Assembly: GCF_014192225.1 (NCBI RefSeq)
Contig: NZ_JACHXS010000004.1
Span: forward strand, 186,001-250,000
Origin: Pseudoduganella umbonata
GTDB taxonomy: Bacteria; Pseudomonadota; Gammaproteobacteria; Burkholderiales; Burkholderiaceae_D
Direction: 5' to 3'
Length of the DNA stretch: 64,000 nt
In this document: positions 1 to 7,745 of the stretch, piece by piece
How positions within the stretch are numbered: the first letter of the stretch is position 1
How the letters are laid out: each line of letters starts with the position of its first letter
Notes under the pieces: model-generated
Database searches by the model: none
Seen by the model: the letters and a program-made list of their open reading frames with translations, nothing else
Told to the model about the DNA's origin: nothing
Position numbers and translations under genes: made by a program

Positions 1-6
1 ATGCCA

Positions 7-711
7 TCAGTTGCGGATTTCCACGCCGCCCATGATCGCGTAGCCGCGCACGACCAGGCGCTTGGCACCGTCCTTCGGCCGCAGCGTCGATTCCTCGATG
101 CCGCCCAGGATCGGCGCGCCTTCCAGCTGCACGGCCCAGTCGACCGGCACCTGGATCGTGATGCCGCCCATCAGCGCGAAGATGTTCACCACCGCGTCGC
201 CGGCCAGTGAAGCTTCGCGCAGATCGAGTTCGCAGCCGCCCATGATCGCGGTGATTTCGCCGCCGGCGAACTGCTGCGACGTGATGCGGCGCTTGTAGGC
301 ACCGAGGATGGCGGTGGCGAAGACGGCATCGTCGCTGCCGCCTTTCAGCGGCGCCGCGAAGCGGGTATCGAGGCGGCGGTGCAGCGCCGAGCGGGCCACC
401 ACGAAGATCCCCACGCCGATCATCACCAGCGGTGCCAGCACGTTCCAGCCGACCGCCAGGAGGCCGATCCCCTTCAGCAGCAATACCACGCCGAACAGCA
501 GCAGCGCGCCGCCGATGATGTTGCCGTTGGTGGAGCGTGCTCCCATGATTTTCAGCACGCCGGCCACGATCAGCACGATCGGCCAGAACTGCACGCTCAT
601 GTCCAGCTCGAGCCAGCCCAGGTTATCGAGCAGGAAAAGCAGGCCCGCCGCGATGACGGCGAGGCCGACCACGATCTGCGCGGCCGGATTGTGCTGGCGT
701 TCCGTGCTCAT
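7..711 (-). CDS. LiaF-like membrane protein with cell-wall-active antibiotic response C-terminal domain
   Basis: Membrane protein of 234 residues. Four hydrophobic segments lie at about residues 11-29, 41-56, 64-84 and 88-106. They are followed by a soluble, glycine-rich beta-type domain (about 128-234) with repeated 'MGG' turns (GAYKR, IMGGCELDL, LMGGITI, IMGGVEI). This layout is that of the LiaF-type family, which in Firmicutes senses envelope stress; in proteobacteria the role is unknown. Its start overlaps the end of the gene upstream by 4 bases (ATGA), so the two are probably translated together. No LiaRS-type two-component system is visible beside it. Family assignment is fairly secure; function is inference. 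Confidence 0.8.
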   Translation of the reverse strand: MSTERQHNPAAQIVVGLAVIAAGLLFLLDNLGWLELDMSVQFWPIVLIVAGVLKIMGARSTNGNIIGGALLLFGVVLLLKGIGLLAVGWNVLAPLVMIGVGIFVVARSALHRRLDTRFAAPLKGGSDDAVFATAILGAYKRRITSQQFAGGEITAIMGGCELDLREASLAGDAVVNIFALMGGITIQVPVDWAVQLEGAPILGGIEESTLRPKDGAKRLVVRGYAIMGGVEIRN

Positions 712-1085
712 GCTTCTTCTCCCAGTTTTCGATCGAAATAACGTGTCGCCAGCGGCTGCAACACCATGCCGGCACCGGCCACGATGATAAGCAAAGGCCA
801 GCTGTTACGGAAGGTCAGGCCCCACAGGCCTTCGTAGGTGGCATAGAACCAGGCGCCGAACAGCACCTGCGACAGGCCGTCGACGAAGCGCCGTCCATCG
901 ACCGGCGGCAGCATGTTGCCGACGCCGAAGGCGATCAGCACCAGCGGCCAGTAAGTCCACAGGCCGATCACGGCTTCATGGTCGTCGCGATTGACCAGGT
1001 AAGCCACGCCGAACGCCACCAGCGTCAGGCCCCAGATCACTTGCCGGCGCAGTTTCAGCCGCGCCCTGTCCATTTCGGTTTGCAT
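708..1085 (-). CDS. Small membrane protein with LiaI/LiaF-like transmembrane region
   Basis: Protein of 125 residues that is almost entirely membrane-embedded: hydrophobic segments at about 15-31, 43-60, 69-86 and 92-110, and a short charged tail. The paired-helix pattern with a WPLVLIAFG core resembles the LiaI-LiaF-like transmembrane region (DUF5668 type). The start was chosen at the ATG at 1085 because GGAGG lies 5 bases upstream; the reading frame stays open further upstream without a better start. It leads a two-gene operon with the LiaF-like gene. The partner is probably a membrane complex component, but nothing here proves it. Confidence 0.75.
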   Translation of the reverse strand: MQTEMDRARLKLRRQVIWGLTLVAFGVAYLVNRDDHEAVIGLWTYWPLVLIAFGVGNMLPPVDGRRFVDGLSQVLFGAWFYATYEGLWGLTFRNSWPLLIIVAGAGMVLQPLATRYFDRKLGEEA

Positions 1086-1349
1086 GGGTTCCTCCATCGG
1101 ATCGATGACGGAACGATACGCCACGCCGGCGGCAACGGACACCGCTTTTCGGCGAACGGCGGCTGGCCGCCGGTGAATGACGAAAGAATCGGTGGACGGC
1201 GGTGGCGTGCGCGAATGCCGGGGCGGCGCACGATGGTGAAAGCGTGGAAGGTGGCGGGAAGCCGTTTTGCTTGCGGCGTTGATCGACGCGCTGATGACAT
1301 CAATCTGCCAGGACGAAACGGGTGCTGCGCGGGTTGAACAACCAACGGT

Positions 1350-1374
1350 AAAAAAACCCACGGCAAGCCGTGGG
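1350..1374 (-). terminator. Intrinsic terminator after the two small ORFs
   Basis: Perfect 8-bp stem (CCCACGGC/GCCGTGGG) with a 2-base gap, followed on the minus strand by seven T. It sits about 30 bases past the stop of the 53-residue ORF at 1407-1568 and marks the end of that small operon. The rest of 1086-1406 holds nothing else I can recognise beyond the presumed promoter of the LiaF-like operon. Confidence 0.8.
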
Positions 1375-1406
1375 CATGGGGTGTGGTATCCCGGGAGAGC
1401 GGCCGG

Positions 1407-1568
1407 CTATGCGGCAGGCGCGGCCTGGCCCTTGACCTGGTTGCGGTATTTCGCGCGGGCGATGGCCTGCTTCTCGGCCTCCATTGCCTTGTTGAAGGCG
1501 CGCGTACGCTTCTTTTCTTCCTTGCCGCGCATTTGCGCGATGTCCTTGTTGCCGATACGGTGCGTCAT
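1407..1568 (-). CDS. Small basic protein, 53 residues, unknown function
   Basis: Starts MTHRIGNKDIAQMRGKEEKK and ends QVKGQAAPAA. It is rich in Lys, Arg, Glu and Ala and looks like a single charged helix or coiled coil of about 40 residues with no membrane segment. Support for a real gene: a very good ribosome binding site (AAGGAG, 5 bases before ATG), an intrinsic terminator just downstream, and a second small ORF with an equally good ribosome binding site upstream. I do not recognise the family. A nucleic-acid or ribosome-binding role would fit the charge but is only a guess. Confidence 0.6.
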   Translation of the reverse strand: MTHRIGNKDIAQMRGKEEKKRTRAFNKAMEAEKQAIARAKYRNQVKGQAAPAA

Positions 1569-1590
1569 GTCTTCTCCTTGTTATCAAATT

Positions 1591-1752
1591 TCAAGATCTG
1601 CCGTCGAACTTCTGTTCGGACATCACGAGGCCCCAACCAAGCTGGCGCCGGATTTCTTCCGGCGTCGGTGGTGGTTCCGCCTCGTTCGTCCTGCGTTCCA
1701 GGTATTCACGCACCGCTTCTTTCGACGGGTGGCCGCTCTGCGTCGTCATCAT
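1591..1752 (-). CDS. Small acidic/polar protein, 53 residues, unknown function
   Basis: Starts with two Met codons (ATGATG) after AAAGGAGG. Spacing is 5 bases to the first and 8 to the second, so either may be used. The protein reads TTQSGHPSKEAVREYLERR, then a Pro-rich stretch (EPPPTPEEIRRQLGWGL) and a short tail. Its stop is 22 bases before the ATG of the 53-residue basic ORF, so the two form a small operon. No family is recognised. The helix-then-PTPEEIRRQLGW pattern could be a short binding module. Gene reality rests on the ribosome binding site and the operon layout. Confidence 0.55.
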   Translation of the reverse strand: MMTTQSGHPSKEAVREYLERRTNEAEPPPTPEEIRRQLGWGLVMSEQKFDGRS

Positions 1753-2059
1753 GATGACCTCCTTTAAGTTCGCGTTCGCTGCCCTGTCGCTGTGTCGGGT
1801 GCGTCGCTGCCTGGTTTGAAATTCTGGTGCCGGCGCTTGAGGCGACCGGCTTGCCTGCGGACGAGCGGCCTGCTTCGTTATGCTGTTCGTTGCATCGCGC
1901 TCTGTTACCCAACTCGGTTACGTAACTTAGTCACGCAACTCCATCTTATTAACGCTCCCTTGGAACGACAGTGCGCCAACGAACAATGATGCTGGCGCTT
2001 TCGCGCGTGTACATGTGGGAGCGCGCCTACAGCATTGCATCGATGCAGTGGCGACGTGC
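1753..2059. other. Intergenic region with a palindrome
   Basis: About 300 bases between the small-ORF operon and the LysR gene. It should hold the promoter of the small operon (minus strand). The only clear structure is the perfect 10-bp palindrome GTTACGTAAC at 1917-1926. Two similar 'gcctacagc' tracts occur near 2028-2068. No good coding frame or RNA gene was seen. Confidence 0.4.
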
Positions 2060-2941
2060 CTACAGCTTTTGCTGGAGGAATTCGAGGAAGCAGCCGATGC
2101 GGCGGGCCAGCTGCGTGTTGCGGTAATAGACAGCGTGAATCTGCTGGCGGTAGCCGGTGTTGCAGGCCGCCAGGACAGGCACGAGGCGGCCGCCGGCGAT
2201 GTCCGCGCGCGTCATGAAATCGGCCAGGCACGTGATGCCCTCGCCGGCCAGCGCAAGCTGGCGCAGCGTTTCGCCGGAAGATGCCGCCAGCGCCGGTGCG
2301 ATCGCCATGCTGTCGCCGGCCGCGTGCCGCAAGGGCCAGACATTGCCCTGCTCGTATTGCGCAAAGCCGAGCAGCGCGTGGCCGGCCAGTTCCTCGGGCG
2401 TTGCCGGCACGCCATGCCGTGCCAGGTAGGCCGGGCTGGCAAGCACGTGCAGCGGGCTGGACGTCAATGGCCGTGCATGCAGCGTGGAATCGTTCAGGGT
2501 ACCGATACGGATGGCAATGTCGGTGCGGTGTTCGATCAGGTCGGCGATACGGTCGTTCGACGTGAGCTCCAGCCGGATTTCCGGGTACAGTGCGCGGAAC
2601 TCGGCCACGTGCGGAACGATACAGTGCAGCATGAACGGCGATGCGGCATCGACGGACAGGCGTCCGGCCGGCTGCTGGCGGCGCATCCTGATGCATTCCT
2701 CCACTTCTTCCAGCGAGGCCAGGATGCGGCGCGCGCGGTCGAGGAACAGCTGGCCTTCCTCGGTCAGCTCCATGCGGCGCGTGGTGCGTGTGAGAAGCGA
2801 TGTCTGCAGCTTTTCCTCGAGCCGGGCCAGCGCGCGGCTGACGCCGGAGGTCGTCTGCCCCAGGTGCACGGCGGCGGCGCTCATCGAGCCGCTGTCGACT
2901 ACCGTCACGAAGGTCAGCAGGTCGTCCGAATTGATGTCCAT
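2060..2941 (-). CDS. LysR-family transcriptional regulator
   Basis: Regulator of 293 residues. An N-terminal winged helix-turn-helix (about 3-62, with MSAAAVHLGQTTSGVSRALA as the recognition region) is followed by a LysR substrate-binding domain (about 90-290). The start at 2941 is chosen because the HTH begins at once there (MDINSDDLLTFVTVVDSGS) and upstream codons encode low-complexity residues. There is no ribosome binding site. Instead TATAAT lies 7 bases before the ATG, so the mRNA may be leaderless. The short spacing of the C-terminal half resembles the CrgA/DmlR-like group, but the target is unknown. The nearest divergent gene is the PEP-CTERM protein at 3241. Confidence 0.85.
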   Translation of the reverse strand: MDINSDDLLTFVTVVDSGSMSAAAVHLGQTTSGVSRALARLEEKLQTSLLTRTTRRMELTEEGQLFLDRARRILASLEEVEECIRMRRQQPAGRLSVDAASPFMLHCIVPHVAEFRALYPEIRLELTSNDRIADLIEHRTDIAIRIGTLNDSTLHARPLTSSPLHVLASPAYLARHGVPATPEELAGHALLGFAQYEQGNVWPLRHAAGDSMAIAPALAASSGETLRQLALAGEGITCLADFMTRADIAGGRLVPVLAACNTGYRQQIHAVYYRNTQLARRIGCFLEFLQQKL

Positions 2942-2948
2942 GGAGCGG

Positions 2949-2954
2949 ATTATA
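2949..2954 (-). promoter_or_regulatory. -10 box (TATAAT) for the LysR gene
   Basis: Perfect TATAAT on the minus strand only 7 bases before the ATG at 2941, which places the transcription start at or next to the start codon. No convincing -35 hexamer was found at the usual distance. Confidence 0.5.
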
Positions 2955-3127
2955 CGGATCGGCGGTGTGCCACCGGCCGTGCCGCCGAAACAACTCGGCA
3001 ATAAAAGATTTTCCTTGACCTTTGATCCAGCGTCAGCTCTGCCCTTGGTAACGGCAACGCTACGTGGCCCGCCGTTACCTGCACATTTCATCAGTGAAGT
3101 AAGTGGGAAAGGCATGGGATTATATTA

Positions 3128-3146
3128 ACAATGTTGGCAACATTGT
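3128..3146. promoter_or_regulatory. Inverted repeat ACAATGTT-GGC-AACATTGT
   Basis: Perfect 8-bp arms around a 3-base centre, in an AT-rich stretch between the LysR gene and the PEP-CTERM gene, about 95 bases before the latter's ATG. This is a likely operator for a dimeric regulator. Which protein binds it is not known. Confidence 0.5.
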
Positions 3147-3240
3147 AAGCTTATATTTTTTTCAGGAATGGGGAGTTTACAAGTTCGCCGACTAAGCGCT
3201 ATTACTTCGCAACAACAAACGAGTCAAGGGGTATATCGAA

Positions 3241-3789
3241 ATGAAGAAAGCCTTATTCAGCAAAGTGGCGGGTTCCCTGCTGCTCTCCGCAGGTCTGCTT
3301 GCCTCTGGCGCTGCGTCCGCTCAAACCACGCTTACTTTCAATGCCGATGGCAACGCGACCTTCTCTGCATTGCACGACTGGTCCGCCGCCAGCAATATCG
3401 ACACGTATCTGTTCGAAGTCGACACGACTTCCTGGGCTTCCGGTACCGCCGTCGTGGGACGTACGGCGATCAATGGTGCCCGCCAGGCAAACTACGCCAT
3501 CACCGACATCCAGTTCTTCTGGGAAGCCGACGATGGAACCCGTACGGACCTGGACACTGTTTTCACTACCGACGGAGGCATCGAATTCTATCCGGTCGAC
3601 TCGCTCAATGCCGGCGCCTACGGATTCACGGTCACCGGCAATACGCTGGCCACCAACCTGGGTGGCGCCTATGCCGGCACCCTGAACCTGGCGCCGGTAC
3701 CGGAGCCTACTACCTATGCGATGCTGGGCATCGGCATCGGCCTGCTGGCCTTCACTGCACGCCGCAAGATCGACAACAAGCTGGGCTGA
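3241..3789 (+). CDS. PEP-CTERM sorting domain protein
   Basis: Exported protein of 182 residues. Signal peptide at about 1-27 (ending ASGAASA|QT). A mature domain of about 120 residues follows, rich in Thr, Asp and aromatic residues and predicted mostly beta. The C-terminal sorting signal is VPEPTTYAMLGIGIGLLAF plus a basic ARRK cluster. In PEP-CTERM systems an exosortase in the inner membrane recognises this tail and the protein moves to the outer surface or extracellular matrix. No exosortase gene is in the window. It is a single-gene unit: an inverted repeat lies upstream and an intrinsic terminator directly downstream. The mature domain matches no family I can name. Confidence 0.9.
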   Translation: MKKALFSKVAGSLLLSAGLLASGAASAQTTLTFNADGNATFSALHDWSAASNIDTYLFEVDTTSWASGTAVVGRTAINGARQANYAITDIQFFWEADDGTRTDLDTVFTTDGGIEFYPVDSLNAGAYGFTVTGNTLATNLGGAYAGTLNLAPVPEPTTYAMLGIGIGLLAFTARRKIDNKLG

Positions 3790-3810
3790 TCGTCAACCGC
3801 CCCGGCAAGG

Positions 3811-3832
3811 ACCCGCTGCGGCGGGTTTTTTT
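3811..3832 (+). terminator. Intrinsic terminator after the PEP-CTERM gene
   Basis: Stem ACCCGC/GCGGGT with a TGCG loop followed by seven T, 21 bases past the stop codon. Confidence 0.85.
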
Positions 3833-4038
3833 GCGCCCAGGGCACCTGACTGGACGATGTGATCCGGCCGGTCATCCTGCCGTCCCCCGGCCGTGCGTCG
3901 AGCTCGTTCATCTTGATGGGTCATCCGGGTCGTTCGTCCAGGCTGCGGGGCCCGGATTGCTGGCCAGGAAACTCGTTTGAGTTGCCTGGATGCCTTGTTA
4001 TGATGCGGATAATCCAACAAGTCCTGAAAGGAACTCGC

Positions 4039-5118
4039 ATGTCGAGACAGAAGACCGTGCATTACCCGCAACTCTTCGTTGCGCTGGCCGCCCTGCTGTT
4101 CGTTCTCACCGGTGTCCACGCGCAGACACGGCCGAACGTGACGATCCTGGCTACCGGCGGCACGATTGCCGGCACCGGTGCGACCAGCACCACGACAGTC
4201 GGCTACACCGCCGCCACCGTCGGCGTGCAGCAGTTGATCGCCGCCGTGCCGGAGCTGGCAAAGGTGGCCAACGTCAAGGGCGAACAGGTGTTCCAGATCG
4301 CCAGCGAGAGCATGACCAACGAGCATTGGCTGACGCTGGGCAAGCGCGTCAACACGCTGCTGGCCCAGGCCGACGTCGATGGCATCGTCATCACGCATGG
4401 CACGGATACGCTGGAAGAAACCGCCTATTTCCTCGACCTGGTCGTGAAGAGCCGCAAGCCGGTCGTGCTGGTCGGCGCGATGCGGCCTTCGACGGCGCTG
4501 TCGGCCGACGGACCGCTGAACCTTTATAACGCCGTGCTCGTTGCCGGCAGCCGCGAAGCGGCCGGCAAAGGCGTGCTGGTGGCACTGAACGACCAGATCC
4601 ACTCGGCGCGCGACGTGACCAAGACGAATACCTCGACCCCCGACAGCTTCAAGACGCCGGAACTGGGACTGATCGGTTATCTGCAGGGCGGCAAGGCATT
4701 CTTCTACCGCACTTCCACGCGCAAGCATACGGCCGACACCGAGTTCGACATTTCCGGCATCGCCAGCCTGCCCCAGGTCGATATCGTGTACGGCTATGCC
4801 AACATGAATCCGGTGGCACTGGATGCATTCGTTGCCGCGGGCGCGAAGGGGATCATCCACGCGGGTGTCGGCGACGGCAGCCTGGCGGCCCGCGTCAAGC
4901 CTGCGCTGATTGCCGCGCGCAAGAAAGGGACCATCATCGTGCGCGCCAGCCGCGTCGGCCAGGGCATCCTGGCAAGGAACGGCGAAGCGAACGACGACGA
5001 ACTCGATTTCGTTGCCGCCGATACGCTCAATCCGCAAAAGGCGCGCATCCTGCTGATGCTGGCGCTGACGAAAACGTCCAATACGGCGGAAATCCAGCGC
5101 ATGTTCTACACCTATTGA
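4039..5118 (+). CDS. ansB: Type II L-asparaginase, exported
   Basis: Hydrolyses asparagine (and often some glutamine) to aspartate and ammonia in the periplasm. The protein has 359 residues, with a signal peptide to about residue 29 (ALLFVLTGVHA|QT). Both signature blocks of the family are present: ATGGTIAGTG with the nucleophilic Thr near the N-terminus, and ITHGTDTLEET with the second catalytic Thr-Asp-Lys region. The C-terminal end IQRMFYTY is typical. The start at 4039 has AAAGGA 7 bases upstream and gives a proper signal peptide. The signal peptide separates this form from the cytoplasmic type I enzyme. Its 3' end overlaps the convergent argP gene by 7 bases. Confidence 0.93.
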   Translation: MSRQKTVHYPQLFVALAALLFVLTGVHAQTRPNVTILATGGTIAGTGATSTTTVGYTAATVGVQQLIAAVPELAKVANVKGEQVFQIASESMTNEHWLTLGKRVNTLLAQADVDGIVITHGTDTLEETAYFLDLVVKSRKPVVLVGAMRPSTALSADGPLNLYNAVLVAGSREAAGKGVLVALNDQIHSARDVTKTNTSTPDSFKTPELGLIGYLQGGKAFFYRTSTRKHTADTEFDISGIASLPQVDIVYGYANMNPVALDAFVAAGAKGIIHAGVGDGSLAARVKPALIAARKKGTIIVRASRVGQGILARNGEANDDELDFVAADTLNPQKARILLMLALTKTSNTAEIQRMFYTY

Positions 5119-6008
5119 CGTTCCGGCTGGTGGAGCGTGGCCCGGGCCGCCTCCACCACCGCCTGGCCCAGGCGTTCGAGGGCGGGCGACTGGACGCGCC
5201 AGGCGTGCCAGTACAGCGGTACGTCGGTGAACTTTCCCGGTGCGAGATCGATCAGTTCCCCCGCTGCCACCGCACCGCCTGCCTGCTGGGACGGCAGCAT
5301 GCCGTAGCCGAGACCGAGCCGGACGGCGTCCAGGAACGGATCGCTGGCCGGCACATAGTGCACCGGATAGCTGCCGGGCATCAGGCCGAGCTCCGTCTGG
5401 ATGAAATCGGCCTGCAACCGATCCTTGCGGGAAAACACCACGACCGGCGCCTGCCGGGCGCCGGCTCGTTCCAGTCCGGCCGGAAACCAGCGCGCCGCGA
5501 ATGCCGGCGAGGCCAGCATCCGGTAACGGATCGTACCCAGCGGCTGGACAATACAGCCACGCATGGCTTTCGGCTCGCTGGAAACCCCAGCGACCGCTTG
5601 GCCTTTTTCCAGCAGCGCATACGTGTAGTTCTGCTCGTCCAGCACGATATCGAGCGTTACGTGCTCGCGCTGCAGGAAATCGGCAACTCCGGGCAATAAC
5701 CATGTCGCCAGCGTATCGTTGTTGACGGCGATGGGAATCCGCAGCGCTGCCGGCGACTGCTCGTGCAAGCCGGCGAAGAACTCTTCCTCCATCAGCCGCG
5801 TGCGGCGCAAATGCACCAGCAGGCGCTGGCCGGTCGCCGTGGTGCGGCACGGCCGGCTGCGGATCAGCAGTGGTGAACCCAGTGCCGTCTCCAGCGCCGC
5901 GATGCGCTGCGATACGGCGGACGGCGTCACGTTCAGTTCGGCTGCCGCCGCCTCGAAACTGCCCGTCTCGGCGGCTGCCAGGAACGCTTCGCAATGACGA
6001 GTGTCCAT
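5112..6008 (-). CDS. argP: LysR-family regulator ArgP (LysG)
   Basis: Regulator of 298 residues with an N-terminal winged HTH (MDTRHCEAFLAAAETGSF, then NVTPSAVSQRIAALE) and a LysR effector domain. The N-terminal sequence and the divergent LysE-family exporter match ArgP/LysG, which senses arginine and lysine and switches on their exporter. The start at ATG 6008 is preferred (AAGGA 4 bases upstream) over a GTG one codon earlier. The gap of about 100 bases to the exporter gene should hold its binding site. Assignment is from similarity and context. Confidence 0.9.
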   Translation of the reverse strand: MDTRHCEAFLAAAETGSFEAAAAELNVTPSAVSQRIAALETALGSPLLIRSRPCRTTATGQRLLVHLRRTRLMEEEFFAGLHEQSPAALRIPIAVNNDTLATWLLPGVADFLQREHVTLDIVLDEQNYTYALLEKGQAVAGVSSEPKAMRGCIVQPLGTIRYRMLASPAFAARWFPAGLERAGARQAPVVVFSRKDRLQADFIQTELGLMPGSYPVHYVPASDPFLDAVRLGLGYGMLPSQQAGGAVAAGELIDLAPGKFTDVPLYWHAWRVQSPALERLGQAVVEAARATLHQPERQ

Positions 6009-6104
6009 CACTTCCTTAGAGATTTTAATGAAAGCTGAATTATATTAACCCTGCTTCATTTTTTGTCGGACTTTCGTGACAATGCATTTTTCACGGAGAG
6101 CGAG

Positions 6105-6728
6105 ATGACGACACAGGTATTCCTGAGCGGCTTGGGTCTGGGGGCCAGCCTGATCATGGCAATCGGTGCGCAGAATGCGCATGTACTGCGGATGGGCGTG
6201 CAGCGCAGCCATGTTGCGCTGACAGTCATCGCGTGCATCGCGATCGATATGGCATTGATCTGGGCGGGTGTGGCTGGCGCAGGCGCACTCATCGAGCGCT
6301 CGCCGCTATTGATGGCGCTGGCGCGCTGGGGTGGCGCTGCGTTCCTGATCTGGTATGGCTTGCGCAGCTGGCGGGGACTGCTGGCAAGCAACCGGCTGGA
6401 CATCGCAGGCGCCGCAACGCCGCGCACCGCCACCGCAGCACTGGCCAGCGTGCTGGCGATGTCCCTGCTCAATCCCCATGTTTACCTGGATACCGTCGTG
6501 CTGCTCGGTTCGATCGGCGGGCGCTATCCGGCGCCCGACCGCGGCGCGTTTTCGGCCGGCGCGATGACGGCATCGCTGCTCTGGTTCAGCTTGCTTGGTT
6601 TCGGTGCCGCCCGCTTTGCCGGCGTGCTGGCGCGTCCCGTGGCATGGAAGTGCATCGAAGCGCTGACCGGCGCGGTGATGCTGCTGCTGGCGGCGAACCT
6701 CGTCATCGACGGCCTGGCCGCGCTGTGA
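6105..6728 (+). CDS. argO: LysE/ArgO-family basic amino acid exporter
   Basis: Inner-membrane protein of 207 residues with about six hydrophobic segments. The family hallmark GAQNAHVLRMG lies near residue 25 and NPHVYLDTVVLLGSIG in the middle. LysE/ArgO proteins export lysine and arginine when they build up, for example from peptide uptake. The divergent argP gene is its expected regulator. The start at 6105 has GGAG 6 bases upstream; the frame is open further back from a TTG but without a ribosome binding site. Whether it is the lysine or the arginine form cannot be told from the sequence. Confidence 0.88.
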   Translation: MTTQVFLSGLGLGASLIMAIGAQNAHVLRMGVQRSHVALTVIACIAIDMALIWAGVAGAGALIERSPLLMALARWGGAAFLIWYGLRSWRGLLASNRLDIAGAATPRTATAALASVLAMSLLNPHVYLDTVVLLGSIGGRYPAPDRGAFSAGAMTASLLWFSLLGFGAARFAGVLARPVAWKCIEALTGAVMLLLAANLVIDGLAAL

Positions 6729-6755
6729 AGGCACGGCTTTGATGGCTCGGCGCTA

Positions 6756-6810
6756 ATCACCCGGCTTTAATCACCGGCCTTCATCACCGGGCCTTCATCA
6801 CCGGGCCTTC
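6756..6810. repeat. Four degenerate copies of a 14-bp tandem repeat
   Basis: Units at 6756-6769, 6770-6782, 6783-6796 and 6797-6810. The last two are identical (ATCACCGGGCCTTC). They fill the space between the exporter stop and the convergent zinc-ribbon gene, and contain no T-run or good hairpin. Confidence 0.8.
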
Positions 6811-6818
6811 ATGAGCGC

Positions 6819-7475
6819 TCAGGCGGCTCCGCTTTGCCGGTGGCCGCATTCGGTACAGAATTTCGTGCCGGGCTGCAGCAGCGTGGAGCACGCGGTGCAC
6901 GCTACCTGCTGCGCCATCTTGTAGCCGCATTCGGGGCAGAACTTGGCGCCGTGCGTTTCGGCGCGGCACTGGGGGCAAACAAGCTGCATGTCCTGCCTGA
7001 CGTCGTGACGGGTGCCGCGGCTTTCGCCTTCCGTTGCCGCGCGATCGGCCGCGCTGCGCACTTCGCCCTGGGCGCGGGCCTGGGTGATCTTCACCTGCAC
7101 ATTCGGCGCGCAGTTGAAGCACAGGCCATTGGCGCCGTCAAAGCACGGTTCGCACACGTAGTCGTGGCAGTTGCCGCAACGGTTGAAGTGCTCCTTGGCG
7201 TCGGCAATCGCTTCCTTGAAAGCATCGTCGCGGGCACTGTGCCAGCCCGCCTGGGCCATGCCGCTCACCACCGTGCTGGCATTGCCCAGCAGGCCGCCGA
7301 AAATGCTGGCGCCCTTCTGGATCCAGCCGGATGCCTGGCCGCTGCGATACGGCTTGTAGTGGGTGCGCCAGCGATCGCTGCAGCGCTCGCAATAGAACTC
7401 GAACTGGAAGCCGGCATCGACGCCGGACGACTGGCTCAGGTCCTGGTAATTGCTGGAAAACCGGATCTCCGACAT
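6819..7475 (-). CDS. Multi-zinc-ribbon protein of unknown function
   Basis: Protein of 218 residues with 16 cysteines in four groups: C29/C32; a cluster C100, C103, C108, C111, C119, C122; a ribbon C167/C170/C180/C183; and a last ribbon C193/C196/C207/C210. The final two are classical double-zinc-ribbon units (CPxC...FCPECG and CxAC...FCTECG). Residues 45-80 contain a glycine/serine-rich hydrophobic stretch that might insert into a membrane. There is no signal peptide. The start at 7475 has GGAGA 6 bases upstream. The metal-binding modules are clear; what the protein binds or scaffolds is not. Confidence 0.75.
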   Translation of the reverse strand: MSEIRFSSNYQDLSQSSGVDAGFQFEFYCERCSDRWRTHYKPYRSGQASGWIQKGASIFGGLLGNASTVVSGMAQAGWHSARDDAFKEAIADAKEHFNRCGNCHDYVCEPCFDGANGLCFNCAPNVQVKITQARAQGEVRSAADRAATEGESRGTRHDVRQDMQLVCPQCRAETHGAKFCPECGYKMAQQVACTACSTLLQPGTKFCTECGHRQSGAA

Positions 7476-7556
7476 GACACTCTCCGAATCAGAAGCGTGT
7501 CATTATAACGACGACAACTATTTGTGGGTAAAGATTGTTGTTGCAATGACACTGAA

Positions 7557-7745
7557 TCAGCGGTGAAACTTCGGCGAGCACAATACCCGCAAGATTGTCT
7601 TGCGGTCGAGATGGTGCTCTTCCATATAGCGTATCGCGCCATCGATGCCTTCGCTGGCGCACAGGCGCAGCGCTTCCTCGATAACGGCGGCAGTGGCGGC
7701 ATCGCTGCGCAGTGCCTGGTCCGATGTGATGTGTTCTTCGTGCAT
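7557..7745 (-). CDS. Small helical protein, 62 residues, conserved hypothetical
   Basis: Begins MHEEHITSDQALRSD; the rest (TAAVIEEALRLCASEGIDGAI and on) reads as three short helices. The start at 7745 has GAGG 6 bases upstream; the open frame further upstream looks non-coding. No membrane segment or known motif. It lies alone between the zinc-ribbon gene and the tRNA. Regular amphipathic pattern and ribosome binding site support a real gene; function unknown. Confidence 0.6.
   Translation of the reverse strand: MHEEHITSDQALRSDAATAAVIEEALRLCASEGIDGAIRYMEEHHLDRKTILRVLCSPKFHR

Noticed and set aside
1407..1752. Toxin-antitoxin pair
   Set aside because: Neither small protein shows a known toxin or antitoxin motif, and they do not overlap. 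Kept as unknown small proteins.
3136..3150. Possible sigma54 promoter (GG...GC) before the PEP-CTERM gene
   Set aside because: The distance between GG and GC is 11 bases instead of 10, and the -12 TTGC block is missing. Some PEP-CTERM genes use sigma54, but this site does not qualify.
3793..5994. Open frame of 733 codons on the minus strand
   Set aside because: Covers the asparaginase and argP genes in a wrong frame; part of it is the frame-shifted translation of argP.
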